The notes: generated from the letters alone by a model not told the origin. Positions 1 to 8,531 are shown, numbered from the stretch's first letter. The stretch is 64,000 nt of DNA from Isoptericola chiayiensis (GCF_013149805.1 NZ_JABEZT010000002.1:62001-126000); one strand, 5' to 3'. Numbers and translations: made by a program.

Positions 1-1
1 C

Positions 2-1147
2 ACGATCGGTACCCACCAGCCGCTCACCGGTCCGGCCGCCGCCGGCTACTCGTCGATCTCGGCCGCCACCAGCGCCTACTTCGACTACGTCAACGCGAAC
101 GGCGGCGTCCACGGACGCCAGATCGAGTACATCGTCAAGGACGACGCCTACAACCCGGCGAACACCCAGACGGTGGTGCGCGAGCTCGTCCAGCAGGACG
201 ACGTCTTCGCCGTCGTCAACGGCCTCGGTACACCGACGCACTCCTCCGTGCTGGACTTCCTCAACCAGAACGAGGTGCCCGACCTGTTCGTCTCCTCGGG
301 GTCGACGGCGTGGAACGACCCGGAGGAGTACCCGTACACCTTCGGGTACAACGCCGACTACCACGTCGAGGGCTCCGCGCTCGGCCAGTACGCCGCCGAC
401 GAGCACGCCGGCAAGAGCGTGTGCGTGCTCGGACAGGACGACGACTACGGCGAGACCTTCCTGGAGGGCGTCCAGATCGCCCTCGGGGAGGACGGCGTCA
501 CCACCTACGAGACCTACGAGACCTCCAACCAGGACGTCACCGCTCAGATCGGCGCCATGCAGTCCGCGGGGTGCGAGGTCGTCATGCTCGCGACCGTCAA
601 CGGCTTCACGGCGCTCGCCGTGGGCACCGCCGCGCAGATGGGCTTCATGCCGACCTGGATGGCGGCGTCCGCGGGTGGCGACTACCCGACACTCGTGGAG
701 TTCCTCGGCGAGGACGTGGCCGCGCAGGTGCTGCAGGGCTTCACCTCGGTGAACTACCTGCCGTTCAGCCCGGACGGGGAGTGGGTCGAGCTCTTCACCG
801 AGATCAACGACGAGTACAACGGCAGCGCCGCCTTCGACGGCAACACCGTGTTCGGCATGGGCGTCGGGTACGCATTCGTCGAGGCGCTGGAGGCCGCCGG
901 CGAGGACCCGACCCGCGAGTCCCTCGTGGAGGCGCTCGAGTCCGGCGAGGTCGTGGGCAACGGCATCGTGCCCCTGGCCTACAGCGCGGAGAACCACTCC
1001 GGGTACGACGCCGTGGGGATCACCATGGTCGACGGCGGCGTGCAGGACTTCGTCGGGTCCACCTACCGCCTGGAGGGGGAGTCGGTGACGGCGATCGAGC
1101 CGGAGCAGCTGCCCCTGGACGGCAACGGGATCCCGGCCGCCGAGTGA
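2..1147 (+). CDS. ABC transporter substrate-binding protein, branched-chain amino acid type (5' partial)
   Basis: The reading frame is open from base 2, so the signal peptide and start lie outside the window. The visible 381 residues have the type I periplasmic-binding fold of the LivK/Peripla_BP_6 family: the N-lobe opening TIGTHQPLTGPAAAGYSSIS, the NGGVHGRQIEYIVKDDAYNP strand, and a second lobe beginning near the VCVLGQDDDYGETF segment. It would bind a small polar ligand outside the membrane and deliver it to a Liv-type permease. The ligand (amino acid, amide, urea, short acid) cannot be read from sequence. A strong terminator follows the TGA, so this is the end of its transcription unit. 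Confidence 0.88.
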   Translation, partial: TIGTHQPLTGPAAAGYSSISAATSAYFDYVNANGGVHGRQIEYIVKDDAYNPANTQTVVRELVQQDDVFAVVNGLGTPTHSSVLDFLNQNEVPDLFVSSGSTAWNDPEEYPYTFGYNADYHVEGSALGQYAADEHAGKSVCVLGQDDDYGETFLEGVQIALGEDGVTTYETYETSNQDVTAQIGAMQSAGCEVVMLATVNGFTALAVGTAAQMGFMPTWMAASAGGDYPTLVEFLGEDVAAQVLQGFTSVNYLPFSPDGEWVELFTEINDEYNGSAAFDGNTVFGMGVGYAFVEALEAAGEDPTRESLVEALESGEVVGNGIVPLAYSAENHSGYDAVGITMVDGGVQDFVGSTYRLEGESVTAIEPEQLPLDGNGIPAAE

Positions 1148-1180
1148 GCTGACGCCGCGACGGCGGCGACCCCCTGATCC

Positions 1181-1221
1181 GACGGGTCCCGGCACCACTC
1201 CCCCCGGTGCCGGGACCCGTC
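1181..1221. terminator. Intrinsic terminator after the substrate-binding protein
   Basis: Perfect 16-bp stem (1181-1196 with 1206-1221) and a 9-nt loop of mostly C, 33 bp after the stop. There is no long U tract, as is common in actinobacteria. Confidence 0.85.
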
Positions 1222-1250
1222 GTCGTGCGTCCGCGCCCGCCCCTCGCCAG

Positions 1251-1470
1251 GTAGGCAACTCCTCGCCGAGGTAGGCAACTCATTCGCGACGTAGGCAACG
1301 TCCCCGCGGCGTAGGCAACTCTTGCGCGAGGTAGGCAAACGTCCCGCGGCGTAGGCAAAGCCCGGCCGAGGTAGGCACCCAACGTGCCTACCGCGGCCGG
1401 ACTTGCCTACCTCGTCGAGAGGTTGCCTACCTGGGCCGGAACCCGCCTACCTCGCGGGACGTCTGCCTAC
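1251..1470. repeat. Orientation-switching 20-bp-periodic GTAGGC repeat array
   Basis: Seven copies of GTAGGC(A) start at 1251, 1271, 1291, 1311, 1331, 1351 and 1371, exactly 20 bp apart. Five reverse-complement copies (GCCTAC) follow at 1386, 1405, 1425, 1445 and 1465, 19-20 bp apart. The extended core is roughly GAGGTAGGCAAC on the left and GTTGCCTACCTC on the right. The intervening 10-bp stretches vary but end CGAG, CGAC or CGGC. Together they fill the gap between two convergent genes and could fold into one long imperfect hairpin. The 20-bp period is about two helical turns, so every core faces the same side of the DNA. No coding sequence is supported between 1148 and 1491. Function unknown. 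Confidence 0.9.
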
Positions 1471-1491
1471 CTCGGCGATGCGCGTCGGTGC

Positions 1492-2694
1492 TCAGCGGCG
1501 CAGCTGGGCGCGGCCCAGCGAGGCGAGGTGGACCTCGTCGGGCCCGTCGGCGATGCGCAGCGACCGGTTGCCGGCGAACATCTCCGCCAGCGGCTGGTCC
1601 GACGACACCCCGGCAGCGCCGAAGACCTGGATGACGCGGTCCAGGATCCGCTGCACCGCACGGGGCACGGCGATCTTGATCGACTGGATCTCCGTCATCG
1701 CCTTGCGGTTGCCCACGGTGTCCATGAGCCAGGCGGTCTTGAGCACGAGCAGCCGCAGCGCCTCGATCTCGACGCGCGACTCGGCCACCCACTCACGGAT
1801 GACCCCCTGCTCGGACAGCGGCACCCCGAACGTGGACCGCTCCCGGGCGCGCTCGGTGGCCAGCGCCAGCGCGCGCTCCGCCGTGCCGAGCGCACGCATG
1901 CAGTGGTGGATGCGTCCCGGACCGAGCCGGGCCTGGGCCATCGCGAACCCGCCGCCCTCCGTGCCGAGGAGGTTCTCGACCGGGACCCGCACGTCGTCGA
2001 ACACGATCTCGGCGTGCCCGCCGTGGTCGCGATCGTCGTAGCCGAACACGGTCAGCGGGCGCACGATCCGCACCCCCGGGGTGTCGCGGGGGACCAGGAC
2101 CATCGACTGCTGCTGGTGGCGCGCAGCGTCCGGGTCGGTCTTGCCCATGACGATGAGCAACCGGCAGTCCGGGCTCATGGCCCCGGTCGACCACCACTTG
2201 CGCCCCGTCACGACGTACTCGTCGCCGTCGCGGCGGATCCGGGTGCCGATCTGGGACGCGTCCGAGGACGCGACGTCCGGTTCGGTCATGCTGAACGCCG
2301 AGCGGATGCGCGCCTCCAGCAGCGGCTCCAGCCAGCTTTCCTGCTGCGCGGGAGTGCCGAACTCGGCCAGCAGCTCCATGTTGCCGGTGTCCGGGGCGGC
2401 GCAGTTCATCGCGACCGGGGCCAGACGCTGGCTCCACCCGGTGAGCTCGGCCAGCGGTGCGTACTGCAGGTTGGTCAGTCCGGCGCCGCGTTCGGACGGC
2501 AGGAACAGGTTCCACAGGCCCTCCGCGCGGGCCTTGGCGCGCAGCTCGTCGACGATCGGCCGGAACGTCCAGTCGTCGGGGGCGTCGGCGAGCTGGCGGT
2601 CGAGGGTGGGCTCGGCCGGCAGGACCTGGTCGTACAGGAACCGGTGCACCGTCTCGGCGAGCTCGGTGGTGCGGGCGTCGGGGGCGAAGTCCAT
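1492..2694 (-). CDS. Acyl-CoA dehydrogenase, ACAD10/ACAD11-like
   Basis: A 400-residue flavoprotein expected to oxidise or dehydrate an acyl-CoA at the alpha-beta bond. The family signature AFSMTEPDVASSDASQI is followed by VTGRKWWSTGA. The C-terminal motif RIADGPDEVHLASLGR is the form seen in ACAD10/11-type enzymes. The open frame extends upstream of the chosen start, but MDFAPDARTTE at 2694 is the natural N-terminus and has an AGGAG ribosome site about 10 nt away. Only one base separates it from the stop of the kinase gene upstream, so the two are translated from one mRNA. In mammals these two activities are fused in one polypeptide. Here they are separate neighbours, which suggests joint action on hydroxyacyl-CoAs. 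Confidence 0.9.
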   Translation of the reverse strand: MDFAPDARTTELAETVHRFLYDQVLPAEPTLDRQLADAPDDWTFRPIVDELRAKARAEGLWNLFLPSERGAGLTNLQYAPLAELTGWSQRLAPVAMNCAAPDTGNMELLAEFGTPAQQESWLEPLLEARIRSAFSMTEPDVASSDASQIGTRIRRDGDEYVVTGRKWWSTGAMSPDCRLLIVMGKTDPDAARHQQQSMVLVPRDTPGVRIVRPLTVFGYDDRDHGGHAEIVFDDVRVPVENLLGTEGGGFAMAQARLGPGRIHHCMRALGTAERALALATERARERSTFGVPLSEQGVIREWVAESRVEIEALRLLVLKTAWLMDTVGNRKAMTEIQSIKIAVPRAVQRILDRVIQVFGAAGVSSDQPLAEMFAGNRSLRIADGPDEVHLASLGRAQLRR

Positions 2695-2695
2695 C

Positions 2696-3757
2696 TCAGC
2701 TGCTCCTGGGTCGGGCGGTCGCACGGGCGAGGCCGTCGGCCGCGAGCGGGGCGACGAGGTCGCCGATCGTGTCGAAGCCGGCACCGACGGTCTCGCCGGC
2801 GCGGTAGCGGTAGTGGATCCCCTCGAGGATGACGGCGAGCTTGTACGCGGCGAACGCGCGGTACCACCACAGGTCCGGGGGGTCGACGTCGACCCGGTTC
2901 GCGTAGGCCTCGACGAGCTCGTCGAAGGTGGGGTAGCCGACACCGGGGACGACGGCGCTGGCTGCGACGCCGTCGTCGCTCAGGGCGCGGATGTCCCAGT
3001 AGAGGCCGAGGAGCCCGAGATCCACGAGCGGGTCGCCGAGGGTCGCCATCTCCCAGTCGAGGATGGCTGCGATGGCGGGCCGGTCGGCGGGGCCGGTGAC
3101 GATGGCGTTGTCGAGGCGGTAGTCGCCGTGCACGATCCCGGTCCGGCGCGCCACGGGGATCCCGGACGCCAGCCGGTCCTGCAGCGCGTCGAGGTCGGGC
3201 AGCTCGCGGGAGCGCGACGCGTCGTACTGGCGGCGCCACGTCGCGAGCTGGCGTTCGAGATACCCGTCGGGGCGCCCGAAGTCGGCCAGGCCGACGTCGG
3301 AGGGTTCGACGCGGTGCAGGTCGGCGAGCGTGCGGGCGAGCCCGATGCCCAACCGGTGCAGCCCGGCGGGGGTGTAGTCGGCGTTCTGCTCGGGGCGGGA
3401 CAGCACGACACCCTCGACGCGTTCCATCACGAAGAACGTGGTCCCGGTGACCTCGTTCGTGGTGGTGTCGTCGACGACGTCGACGGTTGCGGGCACGGGC
3501 ACGTCACCGGCCTCGAGCGCCGAGATGACCCGGTGCTCGCGGCGCATGTCGTGCGCGCTGGTGAGCACGTGACCGAGCGGGGGGCGCCGCAGCACCAGGG
3601 GTAGCGCGGCGCCGTCGACGCGGTAGGTCAGGTTGCTGCGGCCGCCGGCGATGACCTCGACGGTGAGCGTCACGTCGGGTGACGGCACCAGCTCCGGGTG
3701 CTGTCGTGCCAGCCAGGCGGTCAGGCCGGCGCGGTCCAGGCCGGGGACGTCGGTCAT
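2696..3757 (-). CDS. APH/ACAD10-type kinase (putative hydroxyacyl-CoA kinase)
   Basis: A 353-residue aminoglycoside-phosphotransferase-fold protein. The ATP-binding N-lobe has GGRSNLTYRV (residues about 34-43) and an LVLRRPP lysine-loop variant. The catalytic loop is GIVHGDYRLDN and the metal-binding strand is AILDWEMATLGDP. Homologues such as Pseudomonas LvaA phosphorylate the 4-hydroxyl of a 4-hydroxyacyl-CoA, and an ACAD partner then removes the phosphate. The immediate downstream ACAD supports that role. I infer it rather than antibiotic resistance. The start at 3757 has a GAGAGGTGAGG ribosome site. The promoter is overlapped by a palindromic operator at 3810-3829. Confidence 0.85.
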   Translation of the reverse strand: MTDVPGLDRAGLTAWLARQHPELVPSPDVTLTVEVIAGGRSNLTYRVDGAALPLVLRRPPLGHVLTSAHDMRREHRVISALEAGDVPVPATVDVVDDTTTNEVTGTTFFVMERVEGVVLSRPEQNADYTPAGLHRLGIGLARTLADLHRVEPSDVGLADFGRPDGYLERQLATWRRQYDASRSRELPDLDALQDRLASGIPVARRTGIVHGDYRLDNAIVTGPADRPAIAAILDWEMATLGDPLVDLGLLGLYWDIRALSDDGVAASAVVPGVGYPTFDELVEAYANRVDVDPPDLWWYRAFAAYKLAVILEGIHYRYRAGETVGAGFDTIGDLVAPLAADGLARATARPRSS

Positions 3758-3809
3758 CGATGACCTCACCTCTCTGCTCGGGCCCGGCGGCGGTGCCGAG
3801 CCGTGCCAG

Positions 3810-3829
3810 CATACCGCGCGGTCGGTATG
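3810..3829. promoter_or_regulatory. TetR-type operator overlapping the kinase-ACAD promoter
   Basis: Palindrome with arms CATACCG and CGGTATG and a 6-bp centre. Read in the direction of the kinase gene it is CATACCGACCGCGCGGTATG, and its right end runs into a TATGCT -10-like hexamer. A near-identical site lies at 11397-11416. The arrangement suits repression by a TetR-family protein. Confidence 0.75.
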
Positions 3830-3919
3830 TGGTCGAACGGGCCGAGACGCCGTCCTGCCCGACGGCCCGCCGACGCTGCTCCCGGTGTGTCCGAGCCGGC
3901 CGCGCACTACGCTCGGCGG

Positions 3920-4891
3920 GTGACCACCACGCCCGTGGAGCGCTGGCTGCTGGACTCCGACCCCGCCCTACGGTGGCAGGTCGAGCGCGACCTGCTCGGC
4001 GTCGACGACGCCGTCTGGCGCGCCACGCGGGAGCGCGTGGCGACCGAGGGGATGGGTGCCCGTCTGCTGGCCCGGCAGGACGACGACGGCCGGTGGGCGG
4101 GCGGCGCCTTCTTCCCGGGCGGGCAGGCGTGGTTCGCGCAGCAGGGTGCGGGTGCGCCCCAGCCGTGGACCGCGACGACCTGGGCGTTGACCTCGCTGCG
4201 CGAGTGGGGGCTGGACGCCGAGGTGCTGCGGTCGAACGGCACGCCCGAGCTCCTGGCCCGGCACTGCCGGTGGGAGTACGACGACCTGCCCTACTGGGAC
4301 GGCGAGGTCGACTGCTGCATCAACGCCTTCACGCTCGCCAACGGCACCTGGCTCGGGGTCGACGTCGCCGGGATCCGGGACCGCCTCGTGACCGGGCGCA
4401 TGCCCGACGGCGGCTGGAACTGCGAGTGGGTCGAGGGCGCCACGGTGTCCTCGTTCGTCTCCACCCTGAACGTGCTCAAGGGGCTGCTGGCCCACGAGCA
4501 GCTCGTCGGCGGTGACGCACGCGTGCGGGCGGCGCGCCGGACGGGGGAGGAGTACCTGCTGGAGCGGCGGTTGACGCGTCGGCTCTCGACCGGCGAGCAG
4601 CTGGCTCCGTGGGTGCACCGGTTCGAGTACCCGTTCCGCGGGCACTACAGCGTGCTGAACGCCGCCGACTATTTCCGGCGGGCCGCGCGGCACGACGGCG
4701 TCGCCCCGGACGAGCGGCTGTCGGAGGCCGTCGAGGTGGTCCGGGCCGCGCGGCGCGACGACGGCACGTGGGTTCGCGACCACCGTCACCCGGGTCGGGT
4801 GTGGTTCGAGGAGGACGTCGCCGTCGGGGAGCCGTCGCCGTGGCTGACCCTGACGGCCGAGCTCCTGCTGCGCTGGTGGGACGGGCGCTGA
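3920..4891 (+). CDS. Terpenoid-cyclase/prenyltransferase-toroid-like protein of unknown function
   Basis: 323 residues from the GTG at 3920. Repeated QDDDGRW, MPDGGWNC and RDDGTW segments, each followed by an Ala/Leu helix, are the QW-like repeats of alpha/alpha toroid folds (squalene cyclase/prenyltransferase superfamily). There is no DxDD or other clear cyclase catalytic motif, so an enzymatic cyclase role is not supported. It may be a soluble orphan toroid. It diverges from the kinase-ACAD operon and converges on the thioesterase with a 3-bp gap. A TACGCT -10-like hexamer lies just before the GTG, so a leaderless or nearly leaderless mRNA is possible. Confidence 0.75.
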   Translation: MTTTPVERWLLDSDPALRWQVERDLLGVDDAVWRATRERVATEGMGARLLARQDDDGRWAGGAFFPGGQAWFAQQGAGAPQPWTATTWALTSLREWGLDAEVLRSNGTPELLARHCRWEYDDLPYWDGEVDCCINAFTLANGTWLGVDVAGIRDRLVTGRMPDGGWNCEWVEGATVSSFVSTLNVLKGLLAHEQLVGGDARVRAARRTGEEYLLERRLTRRLSTGEQLAPWVHRFEYPFRGHYSVLNAADYFRRAARHDGVAPDERLSEAVEVVRAARRDDGTWVRDHRHPGRVWFEEDVAVGEPSPWLTLTAELLLRWWDGR

Positions 4892-4894
4892 GGC

Positions 4895-5308
4895 TCAGGC
4901 GGCGCTGGGTGCCAGCTGCTGCTCGACGGCGGCGCGGATCGACGTCGGCACCGGCACCGGGCGCTGCGTGGTCGCGTCGACGAACACGTGGGTGAACCGG
5001 CCGGTGGCGACGGGGCCATCGGTTCCGGCGCGCACGATCGGCAGGTCCCAGGTGATGCTCGTGGTGCCGAGGCGTTCGACCCCGATGACCACTTCGAGGT
5101 CGTCGTCCGGGTAGGAGACGGGGGAGCGGAACTCGCACGACGAGGCCACGCAGTAGCCGCGTACCTCGCCGCTGGGATCGAGCCCTGCCTCGCGGATCAT
5201 CCAGGTGTTCACCGCGGTGTCCATGGCCTGGTAGTAGACGGTGTTGTTGACGTGGCCGTACTGGTCGTTGTCGTTCCAGCGCAGGGCGAACGGGTGGCGG
5301 ACGGGCAT
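4895..5308 (-). CDS. Acyl-CoA thioesterase, 4HBT/YbgC hot-dog family
   Basis: 137 residues with the 4HBT signature RWNDNDQYGHVNNTVYYQ near the N-terminus. The Asp in it is the usual catalytic residue, and the Asn-His segment contacts the thioester. It hydrolyses an acyl-CoA to free acid and CoA in the cytoplasm. The chain length is unknown. The start at 5308 has a GAGAGG site. The gene lies 20 nt downstream of the TetR gene in the same direction, so the two probably share a transcript. Confidence 0.88.
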   Translation of the reverse strand: MPVRHPFALRWNDNDQYGHVNNTVYYQAMDTAVNTWMIREAGLDPSGEVRGYCVASSCEFRSPVSYPDDDLEVVIGVERLGTTSITWDLPIVRAGTDGPVATGRFTHVFVDATTQRPVPVPTSIRAAVEQQLAPSAA

Positions 5309-5328
5309 GAGGGTCCTCTCGGGCGGGG

Positions 5329-5970
5329 TCAGACGCGCAGCAGGTGGCGGAACGCCGAGCCGGCGGCGTCGGGGCTCGGGGGTTCGCCGGCGATGAGGTC
5401 GGCGTAGGTGAAGGACTCCGACACGCGCACCAGCAGGTAGGCCAGCGCGTGGGCGTCGATGGCGCCGTCGAACGGGGTGGGGCCGAGGTGGACCTGCACC
5501 AGGTGCTCGACGGTCGCGACGTAGCGGCGCTGGATGGGTGCGGCCGTCGTCGTCATGAGGCGTAGCGCTCGGGTGGGCTCGCGGTCGAGGAAGGTGCGGA
5601 AGTACTCGGCCTCGATCAGGTCGGTGGCGAAGTGCGTGAGCAGCGTCGCGACGTGGGCGGGTCCCCCGTCGGGGGCGACGTCGTCGGCGGCGTGCTCCGC
5701 CTGGACGAGCGTGGGGACCGCCAGCGACCACAGCACCTCGCACAGGAGCGCGTCGCGGTTGCCGACCCAGCGGAACACCGACGTGCGGTCGACGGAGAGC
5801 TCGGCGGCCAGGCCGCCCATGTCGATGCGTCGACCTGAGACGAAGGTCTCACGTGCGCGGTCGAAGGCGCGCAGCGCATCGGGGTGGACGCCGGGAGCGA
5901 GCCGTGCGGACAGGCGGGTCGGCGCGGCTCGCAGGCCCACGGTGGCGATGTCGCTCGACGGGGACAGCAT
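5329..5970 (-). CDS. TetR-family transcriptional regulator
   Basis: 213 residues. The helix-turn-helix lies near residues 52-72 (MGGLAAELSVDRTSVFRWVG), with Arg-Trp instead of the usual Tyr-Tyr/His pair in the recognition helix. The C-terminal ligand domain is helical and of low complexity. It diverges from the 6064 acyl-CoA dehydrogenase gene, and an inverted repeat in the shared promoter (6003-6026) is its likely binding site. It probably responds to an acyl-CoA or related metabolite. That site differs from the CATACCG operators at 3.8 and 11.4 kb, so I do not assign those to this protein. Confidence 0.88.
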   Translation of the reverse strand: MLSPSSDIATVGLRAAPTRLSARLAPGVHPDALRAFDRARETFVSGRRIDMGGLAAELSVDRTSVFRWVGNRDALLCEVLWSLAVPTLVQAEHAADDVAPDGGPAHVATLLTHFATDLIEAEYFRTFLDREPTRALRLMTTTAAPIQRRYVATVEHLVQVHLGPTPFDGAIDAHALAYLLVRVSESFTYADLIAGEPPSPDAAGSAFRHLLRV

Positions 5971-6002
5971 GTCGGCAGCCTAGCCCGGACACCCCCGATG
6001 GG

Positions 6003-6026
6003 TGCAACATCTGGGAGAATGATGCA
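6003..6026. promoter_or_regulatory. Inverted repeat in the TetR/ACAD divergent promoter
   Basis: Arms TGCAACAT and ATGATGCA match in 7 of 8 positions around an 8-bp centre. The site overlaps a GAGAAT -10-like hexamer and lies 38 bp before the ATG of the dehydrogenase. Probable autoregulatory operator of the adjacent TetR protein. Confidence 0.6.
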
Positions 6027-6063
6027 CACTGACGGCACGGGATCGACGACGATCGGAGCGACC

Positions 6064-7278
6064 ATGACTCTCACCACCCCGGCGGCACCCGCCGCCCCTG
6101 CAGCCGCCGAGCTGCTGGACGCCGACTTCTACGGCTTCCAGCACCAGCTCACCGCGACGGAACAGGCCGCCGTCGGACGCGTGCGCGACTTCATGGAGCG
6201 CGAGGTGCGACCCGTCGCGGACGACTACTGGGACCGCGCCGAGTGCCCGGTCCACCTGTTCAAGCCGTTCGCCGAGCTCGGTTCGGTCGGCGCCGCCTGG
6301 GCCGAGACCGCCCAGTTCGAGAACAGCGCCGTCTTCCGCGGCTGGGTCGGGATGGAGCTCGCACGCGTCGACTCGTCGTTCTGCACCTTCATCGGCGTCT
6401 CCAGCGGTCTCGCGATGAGCTCGATCGGCCTGGGCGGCTCCGCCGAGCAGCGGGCGCAGTGGCTGCCGCCCATGGCCCGAGGCGATCTCATCGGCGCCTT
6501 CGGCCTCACCGAGCCGCTGTCGGGTTCGGACACGGCCCGCGGCCTGCGCACCACCGCCACCCGCCACGGCGACACCTGGGTCCTGAACGGCGCCAAGCGC
6601 TGGATCGGCAACGCCACCTTCGCCGACGTCGTCGTCATCTGGGCCAAGGACACCGCTGACGACCAGGTCAAGGGCTTCCTCGTCCGCAAGGGCACACCGG
6701 GCTTCTCCGCCACGAAGATCGAGCGCAAGCAGTCGCTGCGCATCGTGCAGAACGCCGACATCACGCTCGACGGCGTCGAGATCGCCGAGGCCGACCGCCT
6801 GCAGGGCGTCGACGGCTTCAAGGACCTGGCCAACGTGCTGCGGGTGACGCGTGACGGCGTGGCGTGGCAGTCGCTGGGCACCATGATCGGTGCCTACGAG
6901 GCCGCCGTGCGGTACACGGCCGAGCGCGAGCAGTTCGGTAACCCGATCGCCTCCTACCAGCTCGTCCAGGACAAGCTCGCCACCGCGCTCGGCAACATCA
7001 CCGCGAGCCTCGGCGTGTGCGTGCGCGTCGCGCAGATGCAGGACGACGGCACCCAGCGTGACGAGCACGCCGCCCTGGCCAAGGCGTTCGTCACCACCCG
7101 CATGCGCGAGACCGTCGCCCTGGCGCGCGAGGTCTGCGGCGGCAACGGCATCACCCTCGACACCGGTGTGGCGCGCTACTTCGCCGACGCCGAGGCGGTC
7201 TACACCTTCGAGGGCACCCGGGACATGAACCAGCTCATCGTCGGCCGGTCGATCACCGGCCACGCCGCGTTCGTCTGA
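6064..7278 (+). CDS. Acyl-CoA dehydrogenase, glutaryl-CoA dehydrogenase-like
   Basis: 404 residues. The FAD/substrate motif GAFGLTEPLSGSDTARG lies mid-protein and LNGAKRWIGNATFADVVVIW follows it. The C-terminal catalytic Glu sits in YTFEGTRDMNQLIVGRSITG, the arrangement found in glutaryl-CoA dehydrogenases and close relatives. Substrate specificity is uncertain. The ATG at 6064 is preceded by GGAG. In-frame ATGs at 6019 and 6022 fall inside the palindromic operator and are less likely starts. It is followed after 16 bp by a thiolase, and the two form a beta-oxidation operon driven from the TetR-controlled promoter. Confidence 0.9.
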   Translation: MTLTTPAAPAAPAAAELLDADFYGFQHQLTATEQAAVGRVRDFMEREVRPVADDYWDRAECPVHLFKPFAELGSVGAAWAETAQFENSAVFRGWVGMELARVDSSFCTFIGVSSGLAMSSIGLGGSAEQRAQWLPPMARGDLIGAFGLTEPLSGSDTARGLRTTATRHGDTWVLNGAKRWIGNATFADVVVIWAKDTADDQVKGFLVRKGTPGFSATKIERKQSLRIVQNADITLDGVEIAEADRLQGVDGFKDLANVLRVTRDGVAWQSLGTMIGAYEAAVRYTAEREQFGNPIASYQLVQDKLATALGNITASLGVCVRVAQMQDDGTQRDEHAALAKAFVTTRMRETVALAREVCGGNGITLDTGVARYFADAEAVYTFEGTRDMNQLIVGRSITGHAAFV

Positions 7279-7294
7279 GAAAGGAACTCCCATC

Positions 7295-8518
7295 ATGACC
7301 GAGGCCTACATCGTGGCCATGGCGCGCTCGCCTATCGGGCGCGCGTACAAGGGGTCGCTGCGCGAGCTGCGCGCCGACGACCTCGCCGCCCGGATGGTCC
7401 GGGCGGCGCTCGACAAGGTGCCGTCGCTGGACCCGCAACGGATCGACGACCTGATCCTCGGGTGCGGTCTGCCCGGTGGCGAGCAGGGGATGAACATGGG
7501 GCGCATCGTCGCCGTGCTCAACGGCCTCGACGGCGTCCCCGGCACCACTGTGACCCGATACTGCTCCTCCAGCGTGCAGTCGACGCGCATGGCGTTCCAC
7601 GCGATCAAGGCCGGGGAGGGCGACGTGTTCGTCTCCGCCGGCGCCGAGTCGGTGAGCCGCATGGTCAAGGGCTCCTCGGACTACATCGAGGGACAGGACC
7701 TGGAGAACCCCCGGTTCGCCGAGGCCACCGAACGCACGGCCAAGCGAGCTGTCGGCGGCGCGGGCGTCTGGACCGACCCCCGCGCCGACGGGCTGGTCCC
7801 CGACCCGTACATCGCCATGGGGCAGACGGCCGAGAACGTGGCGTCGCTGCACGGGATCACCCGGGACGAGCAGGACGCGTTCGCCGCCCGCTCCCAGCAG
7901 CGTGCCGAGAAGGCGATCGCGGACGGCTTCTGGTCACGGGAGATCACGCCGGTGACGCTCGACGACGGCACGGTGGTGTCCGCCGACGACGGCCCGCGGG
8001 CGGGTACCACCGTGGAGAAGCTCGCGACGCTCGACCCGGTGTTCCGGCCCGACGGCACGGTGACGGCCGGCAACGCCTGCCCGCTGAACGACGGCGCGGC
8101 AGCGCTGGTGATCGTCTCGGGTCGCGTCGTGGACGAGCTGGGCCTGCAGCCGGTCGCCCGGATCGTCTCCACCGGGGTCACCGGCCTGTCCCCGGAGATC
8201 ATGGGACTCGGCCCGGTGGAGGCGAGCCGGCAGGCGCTCGGCCGGGCCGGCCTGACGATCGACGACATCGACCTGGTCGAGATCAACGAGGCGTTCGCCG
8301 CCCAGGTGATCCCGTCGGCCCGCGAGCTGGGCATCGACGAGGAGAAGCTCAACGTGCACGGCGGGGCCATCGCCGTCGGGCACCCGTTCGGCATGACCGG
8401 CGCCCGGATCACGACGACGCTGCTCAACGGGCTGGAGTCGACCGGCGGTCGCTACGGCCTGGAGACCATGTGCGTCGGCGGCGGCCAGGGCATGGCGATG
8501 GTGCTCGAGCGCCTCTGA
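7295..8518 (+). CDS. Thiolase (acetyl-CoA C-acyltransferase)
   Basis: 407 residues, full length for the family. The acyl-accepting nucleophile is Cys90 in TRYCSSSVQ. The catalytic His is in INEAFA...GGAIAVGHPFGMTGAR and the second Cys is in TMCVGGGQG. It cleaves 3-ketoacyl-CoA to acetyl-CoA, or runs in reverse. An AAGGAA ribosome site precedes the ATG. It is the second gene of the ACAD-thiolase operon and ends at a 20-bp-stem bidirectional terminator. Confidence 0.94.
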   Translation: MTEAYIVAMARSPIGRAYKGSLRELRADDLAARMVRAALDKVPSLDPQRIDDLILGCGLPGGEQGMNMGRIVAVLNGLDGVPGTTVTRYCSSSVQSTRMAFHAIKAGEGDVFVSAGAESVSRMVKGSSDYIEGQDLENPRFAEATERTAKRAVGGAGVWTDPRADGLVPDPYIAMGQTAENVASLHGITRDEQDAFAARSQQRAEKAIADGFWSREITPVTLDDGTVVSADDGPRAGTTVEKLATLDPVFRPDGTVTAGNACPLNDGAAALVIVSGRVVDELGLQPVARIVSTGVTGLSPEIMGLGPVEASRQALGRAGLTIDDIDLVEINEAFAAQVIPSARELGIDEEKLNVHGGAIAVGHPFGMTGARITTTLLNGLESTGGRYGLETMCVGGGQGMAMVLERL

Positions 8519-8531
8519 CGCAGGGCACGGC

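Noticed and set aside
1251-1470. CRISPR array
   Set aside because: The unit is far too short (6-10-bp cores, 10-bp spacers), the copies switch orientation, and no cas genes are near.
2696-3757. Aminoglycoside resistance kinase
   Set aside because: The fold is the same, but the ILDWEMATLGDP motif and the coupled ACAD indicate the ACAD10/LvaA-like branch.
5329-5970. This TetR as regulator of the CATACCG operators
   Set aside because: Its own divergent promoter carries a different palindrome (TGCAACAT/ATGATGCA), and no CATACCG site is present there.
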